NCBI GenBank assembly: GCA_024102915.1
Contig: JAGFJG010000049.1
Coordinates: forward strand, 1-35,256
Direction: 5' to 3'
Source of the DNA: Caldilineales bacterium
Lineage (GTDB): Bacteria > Chloroflexota > Anaerolineae > J102
Length of the DNA stretch: 35,256 nt
Numbering within the stretch: position 1 is the first letter of the stretch; every line of letters starts with the position of its first letter. This document shows, one piece after another, positions 8,801-15,427 of this stretch. A program made the translations under genes and the position numbers. The notes below the pieces were generated by a model. The model saw only the letters and a program-made list of their open reading frames with translations, made no database searches and was not told where the DNA came from.

Positions 8801-9758
8801 CGAAGACGAAACCAGGAACCGGCTTGTGCACGATGATCCCAATTGCGTCGACATCATCAAACCTTATTTGCGTGGTCAAGACATCAAACGCTGGACGCCG
8901 ACGTGGGCCAAACTGTGGATGATTGTCTTAAAATCGAGCGAGAACTATCGCTGGCCGTGGAGTGACAGCGATGATGGGGCGGAGCAGGCATTTGCCAGTA
9001 CCTTCCCGTCGATCTTCGCATATTTTCAGCCATTTCGGGAGCGTTTACAGAAGCGTCAGGATCAGGGTCGGTTTTGGTGGGAGTTGAGATCGTGCACGTA
9101 TTATGAGGTATTCGAGCAGCCGAAAATTGCATACCAGGAAATTCAGTTTCATCCTTCTTACAGTTTTGATCGGCGGGGTTTTATCTCAAACAACAAAGTC
9201 TTTGTATTGCCCACAAATGAATTGTACACACTGGCCATTCTAAACTCACCGCTTATGTGGTGGCACAATTGGCGCTATCTACCGCACATGAAAGACGAAG
9301 CCCTTAGCCCCAAAGGGGATTTGATGATTTCGCTGCCTATTGCGCCACCAACCGATGAACTCCGCACCGAAATTGAACCACGAGTTGAGCGGCTAATTGA
9401 CCTTTCGACGAATGAGCGGGACAGTATCGATGTCTTGCTCGACTGGCTGGCCGTCGAATTCGGGATTGATAAGCCCGGCCAGCGATTGGAAAACCCGACC
9501 AGTCTCGGCAGCGATGAGTTTGTGGCCGAAGTAAAAAAACGGCTGCTGCACTCAGCCAAAAAGCTGACACCGGCGGCGCTGAAGGCATTGCGATCAGGGT
9601 TCGCAGAACAAATCCCGCAACTGCGAAATCTCGAAGCCGAAACCCAATCAATCGAACACACATTGTCCGATCTCGTAAATCAGGCATACGGCCTGACGCC
9701 AGCAGAGGTGGCGCTGATGTGGGAGACTGCACCGCCGAGGATGCCGCTTCGAGCTTGA
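5877..9758 (+). CDS. Type IIG-like restriction-modification enzyme (fused nuclease and N6-adenine methyltransferase)
   Basis: Single-chain enzyme of about 1293 residues, predicted to methylate adenine in its DNA target and cut unmodified DNA. The N-terminal part has a PD-(D/E)xK-like nuclease signature: PD at 94-95 (TPDYIL) and DAK at 128-130 (VADAKAW). A helical connector carries KATGSYYTPDYIVQYIV. The methyltransferase has motif I LDPAMGSGHFLVAA (about 516-529) and motif IV NPPY (783-786), the gamma-class adenine order. A target-recognition region follows (about 900-1180), and the C-terminus ends AYGLTPAEVALMW. ATG 5877 is chosen over the frame opening at 5712, which lies in the upstream terminator loop. 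No separate specificity or nuclease gene is near. The main alternative is a nuclease-inactive, BREX PglX-like methylase, but the N-terminal nuclease signature argues against it. Confidence 0.88.
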   Translation: MNQLTLQLKPHNNHYLFSDYYLDNRVSERREWREADVRSAFKALAGLWHERKAALTHANEAQTEEDWIKPVLKALGHHFTVQVSIQVQGGSKTPDYILCPDEAARAGIQNKAGVLAETDLAGALAVADAKAWDRPLDRTLAASGVKTLHENPGLQIDTYIRHSGLDWGVLTNGRLWRLYHKDSSKKLDVFYEVDLPALLEADIDDQDRFEAFKYFWLFFRREAFTGGAMEAGSPGWLELVRSESESYERGVSENLKKQVYDALQALAQGFLDFPANGLEPDPATLKTMYDNSLIVLYRLLFIFYAEARDLLPVRTNETYRETYSLQALKRRVASDIDHQRPAAPSMAGLWERLRDLWRVIDAGDGFLGVPAYNGGLFKPANHPFLARYRVGDSHLRTAIDKLARIHDPKTGKAEFVDYRDLEIRHLGSIYEGLLEYHVVVDRPEGFAQTVRVSLLNDKGERKATGSYYTPDYIVQYIVEHTVGPVLQEAAAPYLDANGGASDPAGLEKAVLAINVLDPAMGSGHFLVAAADFIARFMVERGISVRAQGLAPQPDDEGELAFWRRRAAQACIYGVDLNPLAVELAKLSLWLATVSKDKPLSFLDHHLRCGNSLIGARVADLPLQGRSPKKQTKHHQRKEQEAAEAGQLSMLNDTAFAGSMRTATGMMGLIESLGSDTLADVRQAETVYRDTVRAVTQKARLLADLWTARHFGLDIPDDQWQSLAKYTLHGGFEMPGWAELIARGQAIAGERRFFHWELEFPEVFFDEHGRLQGESAGFEAVIGNPPYVRQEQMAESKPYLAEAHRDVYSGTADLYVYFYRQGLELLKAGAPMSYIVTNKWLRAGYGESLRGYFAANADIVSILDFGHAPIFEDADTFPCIVIIRRKTADAEREAGQTQICLFPREMLGKVELDRYMQSSGYAVPAIRFGPEPWSLERQEVDELMAKIRRNGVPLEEFLGQQPYRGILTGFNQAFLIEDETRNRLVHDDPNCVDIIKPYLRGQDIKRWTPTWAKLWMIVLKSSENYRWPWSDSDDGAEQAFASTFPSIFAYFQPFRERLQKRQDQGRFWWELRSCTYYEVFEQPKIAYQEIQFHPSYSFDRRGFISNNKVFVLPTNELYTLAILNSPLMWWHNWRYLPHMKDEALSPKGDLMISLPIAPPTDELRTEIEPRVERLIDLSTNERDSIDVLLDWLAVEFGIDKPGQRLENPTSLGSDEFVAEVKKRLLHSAKKLTPAALKALRSGFAEQIPQLRNLEAETQSIEHTLSDLVNQAYGLTPAEVALMWETAPPRMPLRA

Positions 9759-9784
9759 CCACGGCCCGGCCAAATTCTACGCCC

Positions 9785-9886
9785 ACGCGCGAACAGATCG
9801 CCCGCACGGATGCTCTCATCGACCAGATCGTGTACCGGCTGTATGGGCTGACGGAGGAGGAGATTGCGATCGTGGAGGGTGGGTAA
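9785..9886 (+). pseudogene. Remnant of a second restriction-enzyme C-terminus
   Basis: Just after the stop of the restriction gene, in a different frame, the sequence reads REQIARTDALIDQIVYR then LYGLTEEEIAIVEGG and a stop at 9884-9886. This resembles the end of Eco57I-like enzymes. The intact gene already ends with its own version (LSDLVNQAYGLTPAEVALMW), so this is an extra tail without a body. It is best explained by past replacement of the 3' part of the gene, or by a frameshift. Confidence 0.5.
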
Positions 9887-9888
9887 AC

Positions 9889-9917
9889 GTGCGACGCACT
9901 TCGAAAGTGCGTCGCAC
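9889..9917. repeat. REP-type palindrome, copy 1
   Basis: Perfect inverted repeat with 13-nt arms GTGCGACGCACTT and AAGTGCGTCGCAC around CGA; flanking bases extend the arms to 15 bp in this copy. The identical 29-nt core recurs at 10459-10487, so the two copies frame the small gene at 9933. Similar palindromes lie next to the RAYT gene at 10678, the usual arrangement for REP elements and their transposase. Confidence 0.85.
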
Positions 9918-9932
9918 GTAGGGAATCAATAC

Positions 9933-10454
9933 ATGAAGACATACACCATCGACTTCGAGAACAAAAAATATACCTGGACCGGAAAGCGCTGGTATGAAAC
10001 CGACACTTTTGCAACGCCTCCCGCCGGTATTATCCACAAATTGAACTGGGCGCTGGAAGAGCATGTGAAGCATGAGGATGACTCGGTGAGTAATGTCGGA
10101 GAGTTGTTGCGGCTGGCAAGTTTTGCTCGTGAGAATGGTCAGGCGAAGCGGGCTGAGCAGCTTGGTCGAAGGGCATTAAGTATTGATCCAGATAGTCTGG
10201 CAGCAGTGGCAGTCATCTGTGCAGCGTTACGCGCTCAAAAACGTCCCGCAGAAGCCCTGGGTTTCTCATATCCTTACCGAGAGCGCGGCAGTCTCCCGCT
10301 TCTCACTTCACGGGCTGCAGCGTTTTGCGACCTCAAACAATGGCGAGATGCAAAGCGTGAAATCAGCTATGCGTTCTCGATTGGAGAAAGCGAGGAAGCA
10401 TATAATGTTTTGCATCGAATCAAGTCGGAAAGGCCAGATTTGTTTCCGGATTGA
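9933..10454 (+). CDS. Small TPR-like protein of unknown function
   Basis: A 173-residue soluble protein. The N-terminus (KTYTIDFENKKYTWTGKRWYE) looks like a short beta-rich module. From about residue 50 onward helix-turn-helix pairs appear, of which LLRLASFARENGQAKRAEQL and GRRALSIDPDSLAAVAVICA are typical tetratricopeptide repeats, so it probably binds another protein. ATG 9933 is supported by AGGGA (9920-9924) 8 nt upstream; the longer reading from 9864 would translate the REP palindrome. The gene sits exactly between two identical REP palindromes, which suggests it moved, or was inserted, together with them. No known partner is recognisable. Confidence 0.7.
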   Translation: MKTYTIDFENKKYTWTGKRWYETDTFATPPAGIIHKLNWALEEHVKHEDDSVSNVGELLRLASFARENGQAKRAEQLGRRALSIDPDSLAAVAVICAALRAQKRPAEALGFSYPYRERGSLPLLTSRAAAFCDLKQWRDAKREISYAFSIGESEEAYNVLHRIKSERPDLFPD

Positions 10455-10458
10455 TAAC

Positions 10459-10487
10459 GTGCGACGCACTTCGAAAGTGCGTCGCAC
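10459..10487. repeat. REP-type palindrome, copy 2
   Basis: Same 29-nt core as 9889-9917. Its right arm (GTGCGTCGCAC, 10477-10487) is also the first half-unit of the tandem array that follows. This suggests that the array grew by repeated copying of one arm plus its flank. Confidence 0.85.
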
Positions 10488-10632
10488 ATCATGTTCCCCT
10501 GAGTGCGTCGCACATCATGTTCCCCTGAGTGCGTCGCACATCATGTTCCCCTGAGTGCGTCGCACATCATGTTCCCCTGAGTGCGTCGCACATCATGTTC
10601 CCCTGAGTGCGTCGCACATCCTCTCCAGGTGA
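10477..10632. repeat. Tandem 26-bp repeat (five full units plus one diverged)
   Basis: Units at 10477, 10503, 10529, 10555 and 10581 are identical 26-mers: GTGCGTCGCAC plus the 15-nt ATCATGTTCCCCTGA. The sixth (10607-10632) keeps the first 14 nt, then diverges. The 11-nt head GTGCG-T-CGCAC is itself a small palindrome. There are no variable spacers, so this is not a CRISPR array. Confidence 0.9.
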
Positions 10633-10658
10633 GTCGCACTTGCCAAGTGCGACTCACC
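10628..10658. repeat. Diverged REP-type palindrome next to the RAYT gene
   Basis: Arms GGTGAGTCGCACTTG and CAAGTGCGACTCACC are perfectly complementary over 15 bp around a single C. It shares the TCGCACTT/AAGTGCGA core of the palindromes at 9889 and 10459 but differs in the outer bases. It ends 19 nt before the transposase start, where a cognate recognition hairpin would be expected. Confidence 0.85.
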
Positions 10659-10677
10659 CCGCTGAACATACGACATC

Positions 10678-11262
10678 ATGAAACGAACGCTCGAATTTAC
10701 GCCTGGCGGGTTCTATCACATCTACAATCGGGGCGCTAACCGCAACAGCATCTTCCGAGACGAAGAGAACTACTTTTACGTCCTCGGCAAGATGAAGGAA
10801 TACGCCCGTAAGTACGAGATTTCGATTCTGGCCTATTGCCTGTTGCCCAACCACTATCATTTTCTCGTCCGTCAAGACAGCGAGCACCCGGCCCGGTTGC
10901 TGCCTCAATTCATCTATAACGCCTACACCAAGGCATTCAACAAACGCTTTGAACGCAGCGGCACCCTCTTCGAAGGCCCCTTCCGAGCGCTGCAAGTCCA
11001 CACCGAACCCTACCTCCTCAACCTCTGCCGCTACATTCACGCCAATCCCGTCCTTCATGGCATCGTCGATGATCCGGGCATGTGGCAATTCTCGAATTAC
11101 CTGGAGTGGGTCGGGCAGCGCAAGGGCACGCTGGTTGACCGCACTTTCGTCACAGCCTATTTCGAGACGGATTCAGCCTACGAACGCTTCGTGCTCGAAT
11201 ATCTGCGTGAGCGTGAATTGCCGCAGCCATTGGCCGAATACCTGCAAGACCTTGATGTCTGA
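10678..11262 (+). CDS. REP-associated tyrosine transposase (RAYT, Y1_Tnp family)
   Basis: HUH-type single-strand DNA transposase/nuclease of 194 residues, the family thought to spread REP palindromes in bacterial genomes. It opens with the typical TPGGFYHIYNRGANRNSIF. The metal-binding HxH is H59-Y60-H61 in LLPNHYHFLVRQ, and the candidate nucleophile is Y119 in NLCRYIHANPV. GTLFEGPFRA and the helical C-terminus are also family-typical. The length is intact, so it is likely active or recently so. No Shine-Dalgarno is obvious. Its target palindromes are visible immediately upstream (10459-10658), and no IS-like terminal repeats bracket it, as expected for RAYTs. Confidence 0.93.
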   Translation: MKRTLEFTPGGFYHIYNRGANRNSIFRDEENYFYVLGKMKEYARKYEISILAYCLLPNHYHFLVRQDSEHPARLLPQFIYNAYTKAFNKRFERSGTLFEGPFRALQVHTEPYLLNLCRYIHANPVLHGIVDDPGMWQFSNYLEWVGQRKGTLVDRTFVTAYFETDSAYERFVLEYLRERELPQPLAEYLQDLDV

Positions 11263-11308
11263 TCGCAATCTGTTGCCGGGTGAAGATCGGGATTGAATCA
11301 AAGTTGTG

Positions 11309-11328
11309 CCAAATTCCACGTAATTTGG
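11309..11328. promoter_or_regulatory. Possible operator upstream of cydA
   Basis: CCAAATT and AATTTGG form a perfect 7-bp inverted repeat around CCACGT. Its right arm overlaps the candidate -35 hexamer of the cydA promoter. A redox- or oxygen-responsive repressor site is plausible because cyd genes are normally controlled by oxygen supply; the regulator is unknown. Confidence 0.45.
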
Positions 11329-11353
11329 AGAGGGGATGAGCCAGTGCTAGAAT
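11325..11353 (+). promoter_or_regulatory. Candidate cydAB promoter with extended -10
   Basis: TTGGAG (11325-11330), 17-nt spacer and TGCTAGAAT (hexamer TAGAAT 11348-11353). The poor -35 is compensated by the TGn extension, a pattern common at regulated promoters. It is 36 nt upstream of the cydA start codon. Confidence 0.5.
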
Positions 11354-11388
11354 GGGTTTGAGCCTACGTTGTCAACAAGGAGCAGACC

Positions 11389-12774
11389 GTGGACACGTTG
11401 TTTCTTTCCCGCATTCAATTCGCCCTGACCATCGCCTATCATTTCATTTATCCGCCCATGTCAATCGGCCTGGGCGTTTTTCTTGTCGTTTTTGGGGCGC
11501 TGTATTTAAAGACCGGCAAAGCGCTTTGGCGGCAGGTGAGCCGCTATTGGATCCGCATCTTCGCCCTTGTATTTGCCATGGGCATCGCCACCGGCATCGT
11601 CCAGGAATTCCAGTTCGGCACCAACTGGTCGACCTATTCCCGTTTCGTCGGCGATGTCTTCGGCAGCGCCCTGGCAGCCGAGGGCATTTTCGCCTTTTTC
11701 CTGGAATCGGGCTTTCTGGCCGTGCTCCTGTTTGGCGGTGAGCGCCTCGGCCCTCGCCTGCACTTCGTCAGCGTGTTGTTGGTCGCCCTGGGCGCGCACT
11801 TCAGCGCCATCTGGATCACGGTGGCGAATTCGTGGATGCAAACGCCCGCCGGCTACCAGATCGTGGAGACTGTGAATGGGCCACGGGCCGAAATTACCAA
11901 TTTCTGGGCGATGGTCTTCAATCCCTCGGCCATGACCAGGCTGGGACATGTGTTGCTGGCCTCATGGCTCACCGGCGCATTCCTGGTCATCAGCGTGTCG
12001 GCCTGGTATCTGCTCAAGGGCAAACACGTCGATTTCGCCAAAGCATCGCTCAAAATCGCCCTGATCCTGACCGCCATCGTTATCCCGGCCCAACTCATTC
12101 TTGGCGATCTGAGTGTGCGTTATGTGGCCGAATATCAGCCCACCAAGCTGGCCGCCGAGGAAGGGCATTGGGAGGCGAGCGCTCCCGCTGACCTCTACCT
12201 GATGGGATGGGTGGATCCCGTGAACGAGAAGACCTACGGCATCGCCATCCCCGGCGGCATGAGCTTATTGCTGTACGGCGATCCCAATGCGCCCGTGCCC
12301 GGTCTGAACGCCTTCGCCCCCGAGGACATCCCGCCCGTGCAAATACCTTTCCAAGGCTTTCACGGCATGGTCGCCATGTACGGCATCATGGCTCTGCTCA
12401 CGGCATTGGGCATCTTGTTTTTCTGGAGGGGATCATTGCAGAAGCGGCGATGGCTTTTGTGGGCGATGATATTGGCCGTGTTCACCCCCATCATCGCCAA
12501 TCAATTGGGTTGGGCCACAGCCGAGGTGGGGCGGCAGCCGTGGATCGTCTATGGGCTGATGCGCACTGCCGACGCCTTTTCCCCGAATGTCGGGGCCACA
12601 CAGGTCATCATCTCCCTGATCATGTTCAGCATAATCTATCTGCTGTTGCTCGCCGTCTTCATCTTCCTCCTCAACGACAAAATCCAGCACGGCCCCGACG
12701 CCATCGATGCTCAACGACCCATCGCCGGTCTGCCCGACAGCATCGGTGATCTTTTCGGCCGGCCTCGCGCCTGA
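11389..12774 (+). CDS. cydA: Cytochrome bd ubiquinol oxidase subunit I
   Basis: Haem-carrying subunit of the membrane quinol oxidase that reduces oxygen to water with high affinity. The 461-residue protein has about nine membrane helices. H18 ([10 protein letters not shown]) is the haem b595/d region ligand. E98 and E106 ([14 protein letters not shown]) match the paired proton-path glutamates. [12 protein letters not shown] is the invariant quinol-oxidase motif. At 461 residues against about 520 in E. coli it is the short Q-loop type. GTG 11389 is supported by AAGGAG at 11377-11382, 6 nt upstream. It forms an operon with cydB, 57 nt downstream. No cydX or cydDC assembly genes are in the window. 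Confidence 0.96.
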   Translation: MDTLFLSRIQFALTIAYHFIYPPMSIGLGVFLVVFGALYLKTGKALWRQVSRYWIRIFALVFAMGIATGIVQEFQFGTNWSTYSRFVGDVFGSALAAEGIFAFFLESGFLAVLLFGGERLGPRLHFVSVLLVALGAHFSAIWITVANSWMQTPAGYQIVETVNGPRAEITNFWAMVFNPSAMTRLGHVLLASWLTGAFLVISVSAWYLLKGKHVDFAKASLKIALILTAIVIPAQLILGDLSVRYVAEYQPTKLAAEEGHWEASAPADLYLMGWVDPVNEKTYGIAIPGGMSLLLYGDPNAPVPGLNAFAPEDIPPVQIPFQGFHGMVAMYGIMALLTALGILFFWRGSLQKRRWLLWAMILAVFTPIIANQLGWATAEVGRQPWIVYGLMRTADAFSPNVGATQVIISLIMFSIIYLLLLAVFIFLLNDKIQHGPDAIDAQRPIAGLPDSIGDLFGRPRA

Positions 12775-12816
12775 ACCGATAGCCACTATCGAATACCCAA
12801 TAGCGAAATCACAACC

Positions 12817-12830
12817 AGGAGTCATCTCCT
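12817..12830 (+). promoter_or_regulatory. cydB Shine-Dalgarno inside a small hairpin
   Basis: AGGAG (12817-12821) is the cydB ribosome-binding site and is complementary to CTCCT (12826-12830), which ends one base before the ATG. The five-pair hairpin has a TCAT loop and could hold down cydB translation unless ribosomes arrive from cydA. Confidence 0.4.
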
Positions 12831-12831
12831 C

Positions 12832-13848
12832 ATGGATATCAACTTCATTTGGTTCAATCTGCTCGGAATCATCCTCACCGGCTATGCCATCCTCGACGGC
12901 TTCGACCTGGGCGTCGGCATGCTCATGCCCTTCGCCCGCTCCGACAACGACCGCCGGGTGTTCCTGAACAGCATCGGCCCCGTCTGGGATGGCAACGAAG
13001 TGTGGCTGGTGGTTGGCGGCGGCGTCCTCTTTGCGGCGTTCCCCGAAGCCTACGCCAGCGTCACGTCCGGATTCTACATGGCGTTCATGCTGTTGCTGCT
13101 GGCTCTGATTTTCCGGGCGGTCAGCATCGAGTTTCGCAGCAAGCGCGATGAACCCAGGTGGCGCTCTTTTTGGGATTGGGCTTTCGCCCTGGGCAGCCTG
13201 TTCATCGCCCTGTTGTTGGGCGTGGCGCTCGGCAACATCGCCCGTGGCGTCCCTCTCGACGCGCAGCACCAGATGAGGGTGAGCCTTGTGCAGGCGCTCA
13301 ATCCCTACGCCATCATCGTCGGCGTCACCACGGTGCTGCTTTTCGCCATGCACGGCAGCATTTTCCTGGTGATGAAAACCGATGGCGATCTACAAACACG
13401 CGTCCGGCGGTGGGTGAACCCGCTCATCATCGCCTTTTTTGCGGCGGCGACCATCACCATTTTCGCCACATTCATCATGCACGTCCATCTGATCGAAAAC
13501 TACATAAGCCATTTGTGGTATTTCATCTTCCCCATCGCTGCGCTGTTGGTAGCGCTCAATATCCCGCGCGAGATCAATCGCCAGCGTTTTGGCTGGGCGT
13601 TTATCTCATCCGGCGCCGTCATCGCCCTGTTCATGATCATGCTGGCTGTGGGCCTCTATCCCTATCTCATCTATTCCAGCCTGGACGTGAACTACAGCCT
13701 TGACATCTGGAATGCGGCATCCTCAGCCAAGACCCTGAATATCATGCTGATCATGGCGTTGATCGGCATGCCGCTCGTCGCCGCCTACACGGCTGCCGTC
13801 TATTGGGTGTTCCGGGGCAAGGTCGAACTAGGCCCGCGCAGCTATTAA
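12832..13848 (+). CDS. cydB: Cytochrome bd ubiquinol oxidase subunit II
   Basis: Structural partner of CydA in the membrane oxidase. The 338-residue protein has about eight to nine membrane helices and the normal length. The family signatures are GYAILDGFDLGVGMLMPF near the N-terminus, IGPVWDGNEVWLVVGGGVLFAAFP (split here by the first loop), and NPYAIIVG in the middle. ATG 12832 follows AGGAG at a spacing of 10 nt. It lies 57 nt after cydA on the same strand, with a fragment of the AATACCCAATA-type intergenic repeat in the gap. Confidence 0.96.
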   Translation: MDINFIWFNLLGIILTGYAILDGFDLGVGMLMPFARSDNDRRVFLNSIGPVWDGNEVWLVVGGGVLFAAFPEAYASVTSGFYMAFMLLLLALIFRAVSIEFRSKRDEPRWRSFWDWAFALGSLFIALLLGVALGNIARGVPLDAQHQMRVSLVQALNPYAIIVGVTTVLLFAMHGSIFLVMKTDGDLQTRVRRWVNPLIIAFFAAATITIFATFIMHVHLIENYISHLWYFIFPIAALLVALNIPREINRQRFGWAFISSGAVIALFMIMLAVGLYPYLIYSSLDVNYSLDIWNAASSAKTLNIMLIMALIGMPLVAAYTAAVYWVFRGKVELGPRSY

Positions 13849-13917
13849 GAGGGTAGCGTGTGATCCCGACCATTTCGATGTGAAAAATTGTATAGGAAGC
13901 GCCACCTGACACGCATG

Positions 13918-13946
13918 TTGGCGAGAATGCTGCGGAGCGGTAAAAT
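13918..13946 (+). promoter_or_regulatory. Candidate promoter for the phosphatase/uxuB region
   Basis: TTGGCG (13918-13923), 17-nt spacer, TAAAAT (13941-13946). Transcription would start near 13953 and run into the phosphatase gene at 13989 and, through overlap, the sugar-acid operon. Confidence 0.55.
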
Positions 13947-13988
13947 CGGTTGTGGCTAAATCAGCGTCCCACAGCAACGGAGGTTCTC

Positions 13989-14564
13989 GTGCCGTCATCT
14001 CCAACCGAGGCTCAGCAAGTCGGCGTTTTTCATCGCCTATTCGACCAACTCTACCCCACCATTCGTTTCACATACGAACGGGTTCGTGGTCATGATTGGT
14101 TCAGCGAGATCACACCGCAACTCTGGCTGGGCGGGGCGCCGACCTACGAACGGGATTACAAATATCTACTGGATTATCAGATCAACGCTGTGGTCAATAT
14201 CCGGGCTGAGCGCGCCGATGACCTCGCTTTTTATGAAACGCATGACATCGATCACATCCGCTTTCACGTGCCCGATGTCACCATCCCGGACGCCGAAACG
14301 ATTACCGCAGCCGTCGACTGGATCGCCGCCGAGGTGGACAGGGGGCGGGTGGTGCTGGTGCATTGCGCCAAAGGGCGCGGGCGTTCGGCCACACTGCTCG
14401 CCGGCTATTTGATGCGCGAACAGGGGATGAGTTTCGACGAGGCGAACGCGCTCATGAAAAAAGCGCGACCTCTGACCAAGCTCGAAAAGCGGCATCGACA
14501 GGTTCTCGAAAGTTGGGTGCAGACGCAAAACCAGGGTGAAGCGAAGGCGTCCGAGGATGTGTAG
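13989..14564 (+). CDS. Dual-specificity (tyrosine) protein phosphatase
   Basis: Cytosolic cysteine-dependent phosphatase of 191 residues, likely acting on phosphoproteins or another phosphomonoester. The P-loop C-x5-R is HCAKGRGRS, with nucleophile C126 and phosphate-binding R132. D96 in FHVPDVTIPD is the probable general acid. The N-terminal 40 residues are not part of the catalytic fold. GTG 13989 is chosen because GGAGG (13979-13983) lies 5 nt upstream; the frame extends to 13950, but that start has no ribosome site and sits at the probable transcription start. The next gene, uxuB, begins inside its last codons, so the two are translationally coupled. A regulatory role in sugar-acid use is only an inference from position. 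Confidence 0.87.
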   Translation: MPSSPTEAQQVGVFHRLFDQLYPTIRFTYERVRGHDWFSEITPQLWLGGAPTYERDYKYLLDYQINAVVNIRAERADDLAFYETHDIDHIRFHVPDVTIPDAETITAAVDWIAAEVDRGRVVLVHCAKGRGRSATLLAGYLMREQGMSFDEANALMKKARPLTKLEKRHRQVLESWVQTQNQGEAKASEDV

Positions 14565-15408
14565 CCTCCAGCTTGAAGAATTACAACATGCCTACGATTT
14601 TAGTGGGAAGACTGTCGTCATCACCGGCGGCACAGGCGTCCTCGGCGGTGAAATGGCCTGCACACTGGCCGCATTTCACGCCAATGTCGTCATACTCGCC
14701 CGTAATCTTGAACGGGCGCAGCCGATTCTGCGACGCATCGACGCCATTCCCCAACGCAAGGGCAGGGTCATGGCGCTTCAGGCTGATGTCATGGATCGGG
14801 ATTCGTTGATTGCGGCAGAGCGCGAGGTGCGGGCAGAACTGGGTCACGTCTATGCCATCATCAATGCCGCCGGCGGCAATCGCCCCGAAGCGACGACGCG
14901 TACCGAGCTTCCGTTTTTCGACCTGCCTGAGGACGCGCTACGCCAGGTGTTCGCCCTGAACATGATGGGCTCGATCCTGCCCACCCAGATTTTCGCACGC
15001 GGCATGGCCGAAGCGGGTGAGGGCGTTATCCTCAATATTTCCTCGGTTGCCGCTTATTGGCCTCTCACCCGCACGGTCGCCTATTCCACCGCCAAAGCGG
15101 CGATCAACAACTTCACGCAATGGCTGGCTGTGCACATGGCACACGAATACTCGTCCAGAATCCGGGTCAACGCCCTGGCCCCTGGCTTCTTCCTCACCGA
15201 CCAGAATCGCTATCTGTTATTGGACGAACAGGGTGATCAACTGACGGCCAGAGGGCGCACCATCATCGACCAGACGCCCATGGCGCGTTTTGGCGCGCCG
15301 GACGAATTGCTGGGAGCGATGCTCTGGTTGTTGTCGCCGTTATCTTCCTTCGTCACCGGCATCGTTGTCCCCATCGATGGCGGCTACACGGCCTTCAGCG
15401 GCGTCTGA
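14557..15408 (+). CDS. uxuB: SDR-type D-mannonate oxidoreductase (fructuronate reductase)
   Basis: NADH-dependent interconversion of D-fructuronate and D-mannonate in hexuronate breakdown. The 283-residue protein resembles the short-chain-type UxuB of Bacillus and Thermotoga along its length: VVITGGTGVLGGEMA (cofactor loop), INAAGGNRPEATT, LPTQIFARGMA, catalytic Ser/Tyr/Lys in NISSVAAYWP and AYSTAKAAINNFTQWL, APGFFLTDQNR, and the C-terminus PIDGGYTAFSGV. ATG 14557 has AAGG (14544-14547) 9 nt upstream and overlaps the phosphatase stop by 8 nt; a GTG at 14536 is a longer alternative. It is the first gene of the set uxuB-kinase-gnd-uxaE. Gluconate 5-dehydrogenase is the main alternative but fits the conserved motifs less well. 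Confidence 0.87.
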   Translation: MCSLQLEELQHAYDFSGKTVVITGGTGVLGGEMACTLAAFHANVVILARNLERAQPILRRIDAIPQRKGRVMALQADVMDRDSLIAAEREVRAELGHVYAIINAAGGNRPEATTRTELPFFDLPEDALRQVFALNMMGSILPTQIFARGMAEAGEGVILNISSVAAYWPLTRTVAYSTAKAAINNFTQWLAVHMAHEYSSRIRVNALAPGFFLTDQNRYLLLDEQGDQLTARGRTIIDQTPMARFGAPDELLGAMLWLLSPLSSFVTGIVVPIDGGYTAFSGV

Positions 15409-15427
15409 GGCGATTGGAGTGCACTTC

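Noticed and set aside
10477..10632. CRISPR array
   Set aside because: The 26-bp units are directly joined with no variable spacers, and no cas genes are present.
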